The notes: a model not told the origin generated them from the sequence alone. Shown: positions 45,549-55,238, counted from the first letter of the stretch. The stretch: 64,000 bases of DNA from Brucella intermedia LMG 3301 (GCF_000182645.1 NZ_ACQA01000001.1:682001-746000); one strand, 5' to 3'. Made by a program: numbers and translations.

Positions 45549-46472
45549 ATGGACTTCGAGCACTTTCACGCATGAATCGAGATCGTGTGTCGCCAAATGC
45601 GCATAACGCATGGTCATCTGCAGGGTCTGATGGCCCAGCCACATCTGAACGCGACGGATATCGATCCCGCCCCGGACCAGACGGGAGGCACAGGTATGAC
45701 GCAGAATATGCGGAACGACCTGATCGTCGGTGCCCAGCCCAACCTCCATCTTTGCTTCATTCCAGATCTGGCGGAACCGGACCTGATTGAGCATCGAGAA
45801 GGGACCTTTGAGCTTCTCATGCGGGATATGTGCTGCTTTTCGTGCACGCCGGGTGAGGGGGACAGTGCGACTACGATTCGACTTGGTGAGCCAGAAGGTA
45901 ACCCGCTGATCCTGAACATCGTTCCAGGTAACGCCGATTGCTTCACCGAGACGGCAACCCGTGTCGACAAGGAATAGGGAAAGCCGGTAGCTATCTTCGC
46001 ATCGCGATTTGATCGCGGCGAACAGGCGCTTCTCTTCCTCATATTCAAGGAATCGGATGCGTCCGACCCGTTCTTTCTGCCGGACGAACTCCGGTAAATT
46101 GAAGATATCTCCCATCTTATGCGCCTTTCGCAGCAGCTTGCTCAGCGCAGCCATCTTTCTATTGATGGTTGCATTGCTGTTGCCGCGCTCACGGAGCGAA
46201 CCGATGACGGAGTCAAGCATTTCCTGATCGAAACCTGAAAAACGCTCGCCTTTCAGAATCTCGTCAATTTCGCCGAGAAACGACTTCACATTATACTTGT
46301 GTGATCCATCATCCCACAGGATGTTGATGTATTTCCCCGTCAGTTCCGCCACCGAAAATTGTTCGACAAGCCGGTGGTTCGGACTTTTGCTGGATGTGTA
46401 CTTTAAGTGGTAGTCGACTATCGGCGTAAACTTGTCGCCCATGTCGATCTTCGTTTCCCCAACGACGATCAT
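45546..46472 (-). CDS. Tyrosine-type recombinase/integrase
   Basis: A 308-residue site-specific recombinase: N-terminal SAM-like core-binding domain (RLVEQFSVAELTGKYINIL, NATINRKMAALSKLLRKA), then the catalytic domain with Arg (DTGCRLGEAIGV), HxxR (HILRHTCASRLV), second His (MWLGHQTLQM) and nucleophile Tyr (MRYAHLATHD). All catalytic residues are present, so it could be active. No cargo, excisionase or clear attachment repeats are seen. The tRNA-Ser lies 1.5 kb away but its 3' end is not duplicated in this window. Confidence 0.9.
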   Translation of the reverse strand: MIVVGETKIDMGDKFTPIVDYHLKYTSSKSPNHRLVEQFSVAELTGKYINILWDDGSHKYNVKSFLGEIDEILKGERFSGFDQEMLDSVIGSLRERGNSNATINRKMAALSKLLRKAHKMGDIFNLPEFVRQKERVGRIRFLEYEEEKRLFAAIKSRCEDSYRLSLFLVDTGCRLGEAIGVTWNDVQDQRVTFWLTKSNRSRTVPLTRRARKAAHIPHEKLKGPFSMLNQVRFRQIWNEAKMEVGLGTDDQVVPHILRHTCASRLVRGGIDIRRVQMWLGHQTLQMTMRYAHLATHDLDSCVKVLEVH

Positions 46473-46751
46473 TGCACGCCCCCCATAGCTTTATGAGACG
46501 CACAATTAATGAAATAATTCTCAGAGCACAAGATAAGTGAGCTAACTTTATGCGGAGACATGCTCGGACCTTTCTAAAAGACCGTATTTGCCCCCAACTT
46601 TTTGTCGTCCCCCGTCACTCCCCTCGGTTTTCGATCCTTTTCGAAATCCCCATTTCTGAAGGATCAAAATTCACGCGTTCGTGAGCATCGTTTCAAATGA
46701 ATGTGCGCCAACGGTTTCCCGTTGGCGCTTTTCGCCTAAGCGTCGACCTGA
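46473..46751. other. Gap between integrase and porin
   Basis: About 280 bases without an ORF. It contains the GCGCCAACGG / CCGTTGGCGC hairpin at 46705-46732 followed by T4 on the plus strand. On the minus strand, which reads out of the porin gene, the hairpin lacks a T-run. Confidence 0.6.
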
Positions 46752-47819
46752 TTAGAACGAGCGCTGGAAGCGAAGCATGCCCTGGAACGCATCTTTGGTG
46801 ACACGCAGCGGATGGTCATCATCCCAACGGGTGTAGGAAACTTCAGGCGTAATGGTGAAGCCTGGAACCAGCTGATAGGCAACGTTTGCTGTAACTGCGG
46901 TCTTGCCCCAGTCTTCATATGCAGCCTGAACGTTGATGACAGCCTTTTCAGTGGCCTTGTACTTCAAGCCACCCCAGACGGCCCAGTCACCGCCCCACTG
47001 ACCATACATCTGATCGTTAGACTCTTCCGAGGAATATCCAGCCTGCACCCAGACAGAGAACTGGTCGGTGAGGTTTACGTCACCGCGAACCTTGGCTGCC
47101 CATTCTTCAATTACGGAGTCATAAGCTACCACAGCTGCGATCGCGCCCCAGCCACCGGCGTACTTCACGCCACCAACGACATGCGGAACATAATCATTGA
47201 CGACATAGCCTTCGCCGCCTTCTTCCAGAGCAACAGTCGCTGAGAAACCGTTGCCGCCGGTGAAGGTGTAAGAAATCTTGCCCGTACGATAAGCACCCGC
47301 AGCTACAACGTCGTCGTTGATGACATCGCCAAGATAGCCGGTGAAGGTATGGAACGACGATTCGTCGAGACCTACGCGCAGGCCGCCCAGTTCGATATAA
47401 GCGAATTGCAACGTCGTCGACTGACGGTCAGCGCCATAGCCTTCAAAGCCGGTGTCACCGAGATTGCCCGGAACAGCGTCCCACTGAAAGCGGTTCTCGG
47501 TAAACGTACGAAGAGTACCCAGTTCCGTTTCAGTCGCAGTATGGGTGCGCAGCGCGAAACGTGCACGCTTTACCCAACCACCCAGTTCAACGCCGGAGTA
47601 GGCATCATCGCCACCCTTTACGTCGTAACGAACGTAACCGGAAATACGCAGGCAGGTTTCGGTGCCTGGGATGTAGAAGTAGCCGGCGCCGTAAGCATCG
47701 CAGACGCGGACATATTCAACGGCTTCTGGCTCTGGTGCGACGATTGCGTCGGCAGCCTGAGCGCCGGAAGCTGCAACCAGAGCTGCAGCGGAGCCAAGGA
47801 GAAGGCTCTTGATGTTCAT
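46752..47819 (-). CDS. Omp2-type outer-membrane porin (copy on minus strand)
   Basis: A 355-residue trimeric-porin family protein. Signal peptide [20 protein letters not shown] cleaved near AQA-ADA, then a beta-barrel ending in the outer-membrane signature RFQRSF. The N-terminal 60 residues are the Omp2 type ([18 protein letters not shown], two cysteines). The surface-loop regions diverge strongly from the other copy. Codon use is less biased to preferred codons than in the plus-strand copy. The Omp2a/Omp2b pair in Brucella is likewise divergent and about 0.85 kb apart. I cannot say which is the 2a or 2b counterpart. Confidence 0.9.
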   Translation of the reverse strand: MNIKSLLLGSAAALVAASGAQAADAIVAPEPEAVEYVRVCDAYGAGYFYIPGTETCLRISGYVRYDVKGGDDAYSGVELGGWVKRARFALRTHTATETELGTLRTFTENRFQWDAVPGNLGDTGFEGYGADRQSTTLQFAYIELGGLRVGLDESSFHTFTGYLGDVINDDVVAAGAYRTGKISYTFTGGNGFSATVALEEGGEGYVVNDYVPHVVGGVKYAGGWGAIAAVVAYDSVIEEWAAKVRGDVNLTDQFSVWVQAGYSSEESNDQMYGQWGGDWAVWGGLKYKATEKAVINVQAAYEDWGKTAVTANVAYQLVPGFTITPEVSYTRWDDDHPLRVTKDAFQGMLRFQRSF

Positions 47820-47836
47820 TTCTGACCTCCAGTCAA
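47643..47836 (-). repeat. 194-base inverted repeat, left arm (5' end of minus-strand porin)
   Basis: Covers the ribosome site, signal peptide and first codons. It is nearly identical, with one mismatch noticed, to 48681-48874 on the other strand. Outside the arms the two genes diverge sharply. Confidence 0.9.
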
Positions 47837-48680
47837 GAATCGGAGGTTTTGGAAATAAACTATATATTTCAAACGGTTGTCGGATTTCGGAAACCAAGGC
47901 GCAAAAAGTCAGGAAATCGGCTGCCAGTCGATCGCGCGGCTGATACGGTGCGAAAAGGCGCATAATCGCACGCGAGGAAGCGAATCTGGATCTGATCTTG
48001 TGAGGGAATGTGCGTGGAGCAACTGGCGGAGAGGATGGGATTCGAACCCACGAGACCCTTATGAGGTCTACTCCCTTAGCAGGGGAGCGCCTTCGACCAC
48101 TCGGCCACCTCTCCGGTAAGGGCGAGATAGCCGGTACGCTTTGTCATTTCAAGCGAATTGCGCGCCAACTGGCAAAATTTCCTGCGAATTATCGCACTTT
48201 ATATATACGCGATCAGGAATGTGCGTGGAATCATCGGCTTTCGTCCGGCCCGGCGCTGTCGTTTTGCCTCGCATAAGAAGGAAAGATTCGCCCTGGTTTC
48301 GACCAATGTGGCGGCCCATGACGATAGTCTGACATATTCTCCGCCTGGAACGCCAGAAGTCGTGGATTCGCTTCCCTGAAGTGGGGGCGATGCCAAAAAA
48401 CGCGTGTTTTCAAGCGTTAAGACCCGTTAATTCCCATTTACTCATGTTAATAAACCCTAAACTCCCTGCCCGGAAACGGGCAATTTCGTGTCTTTTCTGC
48501 AACAGAGCTCCCTCATAGAAGCACCAGAAAGGTTGGGAGAGTGCATTCGATGTTGAAACGAGAAAGCGGGCGAGTATCTTCACATCCAGAAGAAGGAGCG
48601 CTTCGGGGTGACTTTTTCAAAAGGGGATGGGGACAGGTTGTCCTTCAGCCAAATCAGAATGCCCAGACCCATTTTTAACT
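47837..48680. other. Intergenic region between divergent porins
   Basis: About 844 bases bounded by the inverted-repeat arms. The only recognisable gene is the tRNA-Ser. It must carry both porin promoters. Short ORFs here are not convincing. Confidence 0.6.
48024..48114 (-). tRNA. tRNA-Ser (anticodon GCT)
   Basis: A class-II tRNA with a long variable arm. The acceptor stem GGAGAGG / CCTCTCC pairs fully. The anticodon loop reads CTGCTAA (GCT), the T-loop is GTTCGAATC, and an encoded GCCA end follows. Length is 91 bases including CCA. It lies between the two porin genes. Confidence 0.95.
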
Positions 48681-48874
48681 TTGACTGGAGGTCAGAAATG
48701 AACATCAAGAGCCTTCTCCTTGGCTCCGCTGCAGCTCTGGTTGCAGCTTCCGGCGCTCAGGCTGCCGACGCAATCGTCGCGCCAGAGCCAGAAGCCGTTG
48801 AATATGTCCGCGTCTGCGATGCTTACGGCGCCGGCTACTTCTACATCCCAGGCACCGAAACCTGCCTGCGTATT
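48681..48874 (+). repeat. 194-base inverted repeat, right arm (5' end of plus-strand porin)
   Basis: Partner of 47643-47836. The pair could allow inversion or gene conversion of the tRNA-containing segment. Confidence 0.9.
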
Positions 48875-49831
48875 CATGGCTATGTTCGTTACGACGCTAC
48901 GGGCGGCGATCGCGTTTACGCTCGTTCGCTGGGCGACGTCGAGCGCGACACCTGGGGCAAGAACGCCCGTGCAACGCTTCGCTTCTCGACCGCTTCGGAA
49001 ACCGAACTCGGCACCCTGAAGACCTTCACCGAACTGCGTTACAACTGGAACGGCGGCGGTGACGGCGAAGAATACGCTTACGGTTCGAACGAAAACAGCT
49101 CGCTGCGTTACGCTTACATCCAGCTCGGCGGCCTGCGCGTTGGTCTCGATGAATCGGCCTTCGTGACCTTCCCTGGTTACCTCGGCAACGTCATCAACGA
49201 CGACGTGATCCTCGCTGGCGGCTACCGCACCAACCTCATCAGCTACACCTTCACCGGCGGCAACGGCTTCTCGGCCATCCTGTCGCTCGAAGAAGGCGGC
49301 AACGGCGACTCCGACGTTGACGTAACGCTCAAGGACTACACGCCGCACGTCGTTGGTGGCCTGAAGTACGCTGGCGGCTGGGGTTCGATCGCAGGTGTTG
49401 TCGCTTATGACGCCCGCAACGAAGAGTGGGCTGGTAAGGTCCGCGCTGACGTGAACATCACCGACCGTTTCTCGGTCTGGGTAATGGGTGGTTACAAGTC
49501 CAACGACGACAACTACTACGTCACGCAGGAATTTGCTGACGGCAGCTGGCGCGGTATTCGCCGCATCGACTCGTTCTACGGCACCTGGGGCGGCGATTGG
49601 GCCGTTTGGGGCGGCGCAGCGTTCAAGGCAACCGAAAAGGCTACCTTCAACGTTCAGGTCGCTTACGAAGATGCAGAAACCTTCGCTGCAACCGCAAACG
49701 TTGCTTACGAACTGGTTCCTGGCTTCACCATCACCCCGGAAGTTTCCTACACCAAGTGGAACGACAAGCACTCCGAACTCAAGGGTGAAGACGCCTGGCA
49801 GGGCATGGTTCGCTTCCAGCGCTCGTTCTAA
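48698..49831 (+). CDS. Omp2-type outer-membrane porin (copy on plus strand)
   Basis: A 377-residue porin with the same signal peptide and N-terminus as the minus-strand copy, ending RFQRSF. Conserved porin segments include [26 protein letters not shown] and [17 protein letters not shown] longer loop segment near residues 270-290 ([18 protein letters not shown]) is absent from the other copy. Codon use is strongly biased to GGC, CTC and CGT, suggesting high expression, so this is the better candidate for the main porin. It has a GGAGGT ribosome site and its own terminator. 2a versus 2b is not decided. Confidence 0.92.
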   Translation: MNIKSLLLGSAAALVAASGAQAADAIVAPEPEAVEYVRVCDAYGAGYFYIPGTETCLRIHGYVRYDATGGDRVYARSLGDVERDTWGKNARATLRFSTASETELGTLKTFTELRYNWNGGGDGEEYAYGSNENSSLRYAYIQLGGLRVGLDESAFVTFPGYLGNVINDDVILAGGYRTNLISYTFTGGNGFSAILSLEEGGNGDSDVDVTLKDYTPHVVGGLKYAGGWGSIAGVVAYDARNEEWAGKVRADVNITDRFSVWVMGGYKSNDDNYYVTQEFADGSWRGIRRIDSFYGTWGGDWAVWGGAAFKATEKATFNVQVAYEDAETFAATANVAYELVPGFTITPEVSYTKWNDKHSELKGEDAWQGMVRFQRSF

Positions 49832-49853
49832 TCCTTCGGGATTGTTCAAAAAG

Positions 49854-49883
49854 AACCCGGCAGCATCGCTGCCGGGTTTTTTG
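49854..49883 (+). terminator. Rho-independent terminator of the plus-strand porin
   Basis: AACCCGGCAGC / GCTGCCGGGTT stem with T6. Confidence 0.92.
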
Positions 49884-50005
49884 TTTATTGATTTTCACGG
49901 TTGTGATCTTGCTTTCACCGAAAACTCGGTCTTTGTACGGAGAAGGAGACGATACGTGTTTCGTCGCTACACCTCCCATCATTCCCAGCGTGGAGATGCC
50001 CCGAT

Positions 50006-50653
50006 ATGTTCAAATGGTTTTGGCCCGGCATGACATGGACCGCAGCGCTGACAGCGCTTGCGCTCTGGTTCGGGGCCGACCGGGTCGAGACGGATATTGC
50101 GACGCGGACCGGCGCAGCACTTGCTCCATTCGTGTGGACGGGCTTGGATGTGGACGGCCGCGATGTGACGCTGAAGGGCATTGCTCCCGATCCAGAGGCT
50201 CAATCTGCGGCGCAGGATGCGCTGGCAAATGTATGGGGGATTCGCGAGATCACCGATCTGACGAGTGTTTTGCCGCTCGTGTCGCCCTATGCGTTGCAGA
50301 TAAGGAAGAGTGCTGACGGAATAATCCTGTCCGGTTCAGTTCCAGATAATGATGTCAGAGACCGAATCATGACTGCCGCCGAAAGTGCGGCTCCGGGCAT
50401 TCCGCTTGATGACCAAATGGCAATGGGTCGCGGCAGCCCACCGGACTTCGCTGATTCGGTGGAGTTTGCCTTGCAACTTCTGTCGGGATTGCGGGAAGGG
50501 GAGATCGGGATTTCTGATCGCAATATTTCGATCAAGGGCAGGGCAGCAGACACGGCGAGCTATCAAAAGCTCGAGTCCCGATTGAATTCGCCGCTCCCTT
50601 TCGGCCTGACGGCCGGACAGGTTGAGATTGGCGAAGCCGAGCTTCAGCAGTGA
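50006..50653 (+). CDS. BON-domain protein with N-terminal membrane anchor
   Basis: A 215-residue protein with an N-terminal hydrophobic segment (MTWTAALTALALWFGA) and a BON-like module (GLDVDGRDVTLKGIAPDPEAQ ... VWGIREITDLTSVLP), then a related repeat (QIRKSADGIILSGSVPDND). BON domains associate with membranes or phospholipid. In Rhizobiales they are often fused to OmpA domains; here only the BON part is present. Upstream of the 29-residue ORF and the HhH protein, possibly one unit. Confidence 0.65.
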   Translation: MFKWFWPGMTWTAALTALALWFGADRVETDIATRTGAALAPFVWTGLDVDGRDVTLKGIAPDPEAQSAAQDALANVWGIREITDLTSVLPLVSPYALQIRKSADGIILSGSVPDNDVRDRIMTAAESAAPGIPLDDQMAMGRGSPPDFADSVEFALQLLSGLREGEIGISDRNISIKGRAADTASYQKLESRLNSPLPFGLTAGQVEIGEAELQQ

Positions 50654-50797
50654 GGCAGGCTGATCTGATTTGGAGTTCATCTCCGCCAGTTTTCTGTTCG
50701 GAATTGACAGCTCGCCTGTTCGGGCCTTTCCTTTCGCACTATGAATAGACATAGCGGAGCATATGTTCCGTTTCCGGAATAGAAAGCGGACCTGACA

Positions 50798-50887
50798 ATG
50801 CTTTATCTAGCTGTATCGTTTTGGCCGGTTCTCGTCGTGTCGGTTCTGATCGGCGCGGTCGTGGGCTGGCTGACCGGTTCGAAGTAA
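50798..50887 (+). CDS. Putative 29-residue membrane microprotein
   Basis: MLYLAVSFWPVLVVSVLIGA followed by VVGWLTGSK. It is a single hydrophobic helix with a Lys end, about 80 bases before the HhH-domain gene. Context and composition favour a real microprotein; short length keeps confidence moderate. No family recognised. Confidence 0.5.
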   Translation: MLYLAVSFWPVLVVSVLIGAVVGWLTGSK

Positions 50888-50967
50888 TGGTTGCAAATTT
50901 GGGGCAGGGAAAATTGACGGCGACTATGTTCGTCGGGCTTGAGTAATTTGGAGTACGAGGAAACCAT

Positions 50968-51627
50968 ATGCCGTTGCTGATTGTTCAACTGGCTGTTCTT
51001 GTTGCCGTCGCTTTTATTATCGGGTGCCTTCTGGGCCGCTTTCTGAGGCGGAGAAACGCTGCTGTCCCGGATAGCGAACGCACAATCATTGCCGCAGCAC
51101 GTGCTACATTGCCTGTCGACGAGAAGCCGGAAACGCCCAAGGAAGCTGCAGCACCGGCTGAAGCTGAAGAGCCCAAGGCTTCAACACAGCCGAGCGAGCC
51201 GGAGACGATTCCGGTCAAAGCTGTACCTGAGGCAGAAGTGGTTGGAAGTTGGCCCTTGGAGGCCGAAAGCCCTGACGCAGATGCGGAACCGGTTCTCGAT
51301 CCGGGCCGTCCGGAGCTTCTTGAAGCTGCGCGTCGTGGAAAAGCCGACGATCTCACCGTCATAAAAGGTATCGGCAGGGCTGTTCAGGGTTTGCTCAACG
51401 GTATCGGCGTATTTCACTATGACCAGATTGCCAGCTGGAACGATGAAGAGTCGCGCTGGATTGAGCGAAATATTGGCTTCCCGCGCCGCGTGGAGCGCGA
51501 GGATTGGGTCGCGCAAGCTGCAAAACTGGCAAATGCAGCGAACAAAGCGAGCGCCAAGCAGGCGGACAAGCCCCGAAAGGCGCCGGCCAAACCCAGGCCG
51601 CGACGGACAAAAAAAGCAGGCGAATAG
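50968..51627 (+). CDS. Membrane-anchored helix-hairpin-helix protein
   Basis: A 219-residue protein: one N-terminal membrane helix (LLIVQLAVLVAVAFIIGCLLG), a long Pro/Glu/Ala-rich acidic linker (about residues 45-115), and an HhH-type domain (DDLTVIKGIGRAVQGLLNGIGVFHYDQIASW, W-R-E...). That domain resembles the C-terminal module found on NuoE-like proteins. A very basic tail (KPRKAPAKPRPRRTKKAGE) could bind nucleic acid. Function unknown. Terminator overlaps the stop. Confidence 0.7.
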   Translation: MPLLIVQLAVLVAVAFIIGCLLGRFLRRRNAAVPDSERTIIAAARATLPVDEKPETPKEAAAPAEAEEPKASTQPSEPETIPVKAVPEAEVVGSWPLEAESPDADAEPVLDPGRPELLEAARRGKADDLTVIKGIGRAVQGLLNGIGVFHYDQIASWNDEESRWIERNIGFPRRVEREDWVAQAAKLANAANKASAKQADKPRKAPAKPRPRRTKKAGE

Positions 51628-51640
51628 CCTGCTTTTTCTT
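51611..51640 (+). terminator. Rho-independent terminator after the HhH gene
   Basis: AAAAGCAGGC / GCCTGCTTTTT stem with a GAATA loop, overlapping the stop codon. Confidence 0.85.
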
Positions 51641-51658
51641 TGTCTTGTATTTTCGCTT

Positions 51659-51706
51659 GGAGCATTTCCAGCAAAAGTGTGAAACGGTTTTGCGTTGGAT
51701 AATGCG
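51659..51706 (+). repeat. Dispersed repeat, copy 6
   Basis: Begins gagcatttccagcaaaagtg, then tgaaacggttttgcgttgg and ataatgcgata. It lies just downstream of the HhH gene and near the Slt stop. Confidence 0.65.
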
Positions 51707-51740
51707 ATACTTCCGGCGCTTCTGTTAAACAGGACCAACT

Positions 51741-53879
51741 CTAACGCCGACCGTGGATCAGGTCAGCCTGGATATCGGCGCTCCCGGTCAGGCGAGCCTT
51801 ATATACCTCGTAGTTTTCCATCACGCGCTGAACATAGTTCCGCGTTTCCGAATAGGGAATGCGTTCAATCCAGTCCACGACCTGATCGATAGGCTTCCCA
51901 CGCGGATCGCCATATTTCTCGACCCATTCCGATGCGCGGCGAGGGCCGGCATTGTAACCGGCGAAGGTGAGCACATAGGAACCGTTGAAGCGGTCGAGCT
52001 GTTCTCCGAGGAAGTGGGCGCCAAGCGTCGCGTTGTAGCCTGCATCCGTGGTTAGACGCGGCGCGGAGAAGCTCATACCGTTACGGGTCGCCACGCTTTT
52101 CGCTGTTGCGGGCATCAATTGCAGGAGGCCGCGTGCACCGGCCTTTGAAACGGCACCGACGTTGAATTCGCTTTCCTGTCGCGCGATTGCATAGGCGAGG
52201 GCCTTGCCGGACCCGCTTATATTGGCGGTAGCAGGAATTGCACCGAGCGGATGTGACAGAGCGCCGACATCGAGACCGCGCAATGCAGCGGTTTTGCCGA
52301 CGCGCAGCGCCAGATAATGATTTTCGTTGCGTTCGGCCATGACCGCCAGCAGGGCCAGTTCGCCCACGCTGTCGAGTTCCTGCGAAAGCTGGTTAAAGAG
52401 CGCAGTTGCACGATTGCTGTAACCGACCTGTTCCAGCCGCTTGATTGCCTGCACAGCAGGGCGACCGGCAAAGCGCGTACGATCCGCGTCGGTCGGTTTC
52501 GGATAAATGAGTTCCGGTGCCCTTTCGTTCAGCTTGGCTGCTGAAAGTTGTCCGTAGAATGTCGTGCCGAAATGAGCGGAGCGACGATAAAAGTCGCGCG
52601 CATCGCCGCCGCTGCCCGCCTCAGCCGACCTTCCGAGCCAGTAGAAAGCCCGCGATGCGGAAATGGGACGCGAGGAAATTTCCGCGATCCTTGCGAAATG
52701 CGGTGCAGCAGTCTTTGGCTGGTTCAGGGCGCGGAGCGCATACCACCCGGCATGAAATTCAGCTTCTGCCGCCATTGTCGGGGATTCGGCTGCGTGGGTC
52801 GAAACCACCTTGTAGGCGAGTTGCGGCTTGCCCTGATCAAGCAGTTCCCGCGACAGGATACGCCGCTCCACCCACCAGGCATCCGGATCGACCAGTGCCG
52901 AGGCCTGACGCGGCGCTTTCAGCATGAGGTCCGTGGCTTCGTTGAAGCGTTCGGCGCGACGCAGATAGCGAATCTTCAGGAACTGGTAGGCGGCATTGCC
53001 CTGCCAGCTGCGGTCGACATCCGCTATCGCCTTGGCTGCGTTCGGAGATTTTTGTGCAACTGCCGCAAAGGCGTTGTAGAGCGATTGAGCCTGCGCCGGA
53101 CCTGCAAGTAATTTTGCCGATTGCATACGGTCATTATAGAGCGAGCGCAGAATACGGCGCTGATGGTCCTCACGCGTCAGGACGCCCGAGAACTCTTTCA
53201 GGATCTTTTGCTCGTCATCGGCAGAAAGGCGCTGCGTAGCCCACCATGGTGAAAGTAGTTCACGCGCTTTGCCAGCATTGCCGGAGCCGACATAGGCGCG
53301 GGCGAGAACGATCATGCCTTCGGTCGTTTGTGGACGCCTGTTGCCAAACGTGGCGATGACCGTGGCGGGCGCCGGATTTTCCTTGAAGAGGGCCCGTTCC
53401 GAATTGCTGCGCAGAGCCGACATTCCGGGCCAGCCGCGAAGATCCGTCGCTGCTGCAGCGATTTCCGCACTCGGCACACCGTCGAGGCCCGAAGTGGCAA
53501 TCGCCCAGGTCAGGATTTGACGGTCAAGCGACCCATGCGGCATGGCGTTGCGAAACGCGATCGCACTTGCTGCATCACGAGAAGAAAGAGCATCGAGCCC
53601 GCTTTTCAGCGTTCCGCCGATGGTGGCCGGATTTTCCATGCGTCCGACCGCCGATGTCACAACCGGGTCGGGCGTAGCCGGACGGGGTTTCGGCGTCACC
53701 AGATTCATCGGCGACTGATGTGTCGCGGTCGGTGCAAATGGGCGCGCGAGCGGGGTTGGAATATCCGACGGCAGCGACGATTGTGCAAGCGAAATCACCG
53801 GCTGCAAGGCAACCGCAATAAAGCAACTCGCGAGGAGTGCCTTTTTCGTCAGGGATATCGCTGCGGCTTGTTTTAACAT
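51741..53879 (-). CDS. Soluble lytic murein transglycosylase
   Basis: A 712-residue periplasmic enzyme cleaving peptidoglycan glycan strands to 1,6-anhydromuropeptides. Signal peptide (ALLASCFIAVALQPVISLA), a long alpha-superhelical U-shaped domain of TPR-like helices, and the C-terminal Slt catalytic domain with YAIARQESEFNVGAVS (catalytic Glu near 570), AGARGLLQLMPATAK and TFAGYNAGPRRASEW. Length is slightly longer than the Escherichia coli Slt70. It is monocistronic and faces away from dapA. Confidence 0.9.
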   Translation of the reverse strand: MLKQAAAISLTKKALLASCFIAVALQPVISLAQSSLPSDIPTPLARPFAPTATHQSPMNLVTPKPRPATPDPVVTSAVGRMENPATIGGTLKSGLDALSSRDAASAIAFRNAMPHGSLDRQILTWAIATSGLDGVPSAEIAAAATDLRGWPGMSALRSNSERALFKENPAPATVIATFGNRRPQTTEGMIVLARAYVGSGNAGKARELLSPWWATQRLSADDEQKILKEFSGVLTREDHQRRILRSLYNDRMQSAKLLAGPAQAQSLYNAFAAVAQKSPNAAKAIADVDRSWQGNAAYQFLKIRYLRRAERFNEATDLMLKAPRQASALVDPDAWWVERRILSRELLDQGKPQLAYKVVSTHAAESPTMAAEAEFHAGWYALRALNQPKTAAPHFARIAEISSRPISASRAFYWLGRSAEAGSGGDARDFYRRSAHFGTTFYGQLSAAKLNERAPELIYPKPTDADRTRFAGRPAVQAIKRLEQVGYSNRATALFNQLSQELDSVGELALLAVMAERNENHYLALRVGKTAALRGLDVGALSHPLGAIPATANISGSGKALAYAIARQESEFNVGAVSKAGARGLLQLMPATAKSVATRNGMSFSAPRLTTDAGYNATLGAHFLGEQLDRFNGSYVLTFAGYNAGPRRASEWVEKYGDPRGKPIDQVVDWIERIPYSETRNYVQRVMENYEVYKARLTGSADIQADLIHGRR

Positions 53880-54265
53880 TGGCTAACTAGAACAAAGACT
53901 TGGTTGATGCGCAATATGTTGTTGAAATCAGGCTTTTCTTAGCCGGGCTTTAGGCCGTCGATTTCTCCGTCGAGGTTAGGCTCAAGGAATGAATCTCTCC
54001 TTAACAAAGCGTTATCTACAACCTCTGCGGGGCGCGGCCACTGCGTGACGCTTGATGTTCCTTTAATCAATCCCGGCGTATCATTGGCAGCGCACGGAAC
54101 CGGCAACAAATTTTGCCGCAAAACTGCCGCATTGCGCCTGTTTTGCCAGCATACCCCGCTTGCTCCACTCGTGCTGCAAGACTATTGTGCAACGCCTCGA
54201 CCCGGTCACATGCCCAAGATGACTGCGGAATGAGGTCCCGTCTTTCTTTTTTCAGGAGTTCACTA
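53880..54265. other. Gene-free region between slt and dapA
   Basis: About 386 bases upstream of both divergent genes. No RNA or convincing ORF. An in-frame extension of dapA to 54113 exists, but the ribosome site favours 54266. Confidence 0.5.
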
Positions 54266-55147
54266 ATGCTGAAGGGCTCAATTACCGCGCTTGTCACGCC
54301 ATTCGATTCCGAAGGAGCGTTCGACGAGAAAGCCTTTCGCGCATTTGTAAACTGGCAGATCGAAGAGGGTACCAAAGGACTGGTTCCGGTTGGCACGACC
54401 GGCGAAACGCCGACCCTTTCGCATGACGAGCACAAGCGCGTCATCGAGGTTTGCATCGAAGTTGCGGCTGGCCGCGTTCCGGTCATTGCCGGTGCCGGCT
54501 CCAACAATACGGTGGAAGCGATCGAACTGGCGCAGCATGCCGAAAAGGCCGGTGCCGATGCCGTTCTCGTCGTCACGCCTTATTACAACAAGCCGAACCA
54601 GCGGGGTCTTTACGAACATTTCTCGCGCGTGGCCCGCTCAATCTCTATTCCGCTCATCATCTACAACATTCCGGGGCGTTCGGTCATCGACATGACGCCG
54701 GAAACGATGGGCGCCCTTGTTCGCGACCACAAGAACATCGTGGGCGTCAAGGATGCTACCGGCAAGATTGAGCGCGTTTCGGAACAGCGCGCAGCCTGCG
54801 GCAAGGACTTCATCCAGCTTTCCGGCGAAGACGCCACTGCGCTCGGCTTCAACGCCCATGGTGGGGTAGGGTGCATTTCGGTGACGTCCAATATCGCGCC
54901 GCGTCTTTGCGCCGAATTTCAGGATGCATGTCAGGCGGGCGATTTCGCGAGGGCGCTTGAATTGCAGGATCGCCTCATGCCGTTGCACAAGGCGCTCTTC
55001 ATCGAGCCGAATCCCTCGGGTCCGAAATATGCCCTGTCGCGACTTGGCCGCGTGGAAAATGCACTGCGCTCGCCGATGGTGACGGTGGAAGCCGCGACGG
55101 CAGAGAAGATCGATCAGGCCATGAAACATGCGGGTCTGGTCAACTGA
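54266..55147 (+). CDS. dapA: 4-hydroxy-tetrahydrodipicolinate synthase
   Basis: A 293-residue cytoplasmic aldolase condensing pyruvate and aspartate semialdehyde, the first committed step to lysine and meso-diaminopimelate for the cell wall. The GTTGE motif (Thr44, Thr45), the Tyr133 region ([10 protein letters not shown]) and the Schiff-base Lys162 ([13 protein letters not shown]) are present. Length is standard. The start at 54266 follows a TTCAGGAG site. Strong terminator after the gene. Confidence 0.97.
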   Translation: MLKGSITALVTPFDSEGAFDEKAFRAFVNWQIEEGTKGLVPVGTTGETPTLSHDEHKRVIEVCIEVAAGRVPVIAGAGSNNTVEAIELAQHAEKAGADAVLVVTPYYNKPNQRGLYEHFSRVARSISIPLIIYNIPGRSVIDMTPETMGALVRDHKNIVGVKDATGKIERVSEQRAACGKDFIQLSGEDATALGFNAHGGVGCISVTSNIAPRLCAEFQDACQAGDFARALELQDRLMPLHKALFIEPNPSGPKYALSRLGRVENALRSPMVTVEAATAEKIDQAMKHAGLVN

Positions 55148-55180
55148 CCTGCAAACTTTGCCGCTTTCGCTGATTTTTAC

Positions 55181-55206
55181 GCTCCCGTAGCTTCGGGAGC
55201 GTTTTC
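55181..55206 (+). terminator. Rho-independent terminator of dapA
   Basis: GCTCCCG / CGGGAGC stem and TTTTC tail. Confidence 0.85.
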
Positions 55207-55238
55207 ATTTCAGGCATTGCACATTATATGGTGCCATC

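Noticed and set aside
48024..48114. tRNA-Ser as integration site of the recombinase at 45546.
   Set aside because: No copy of the tRNA 3' end was found near the integrase or elsewhere in the window.
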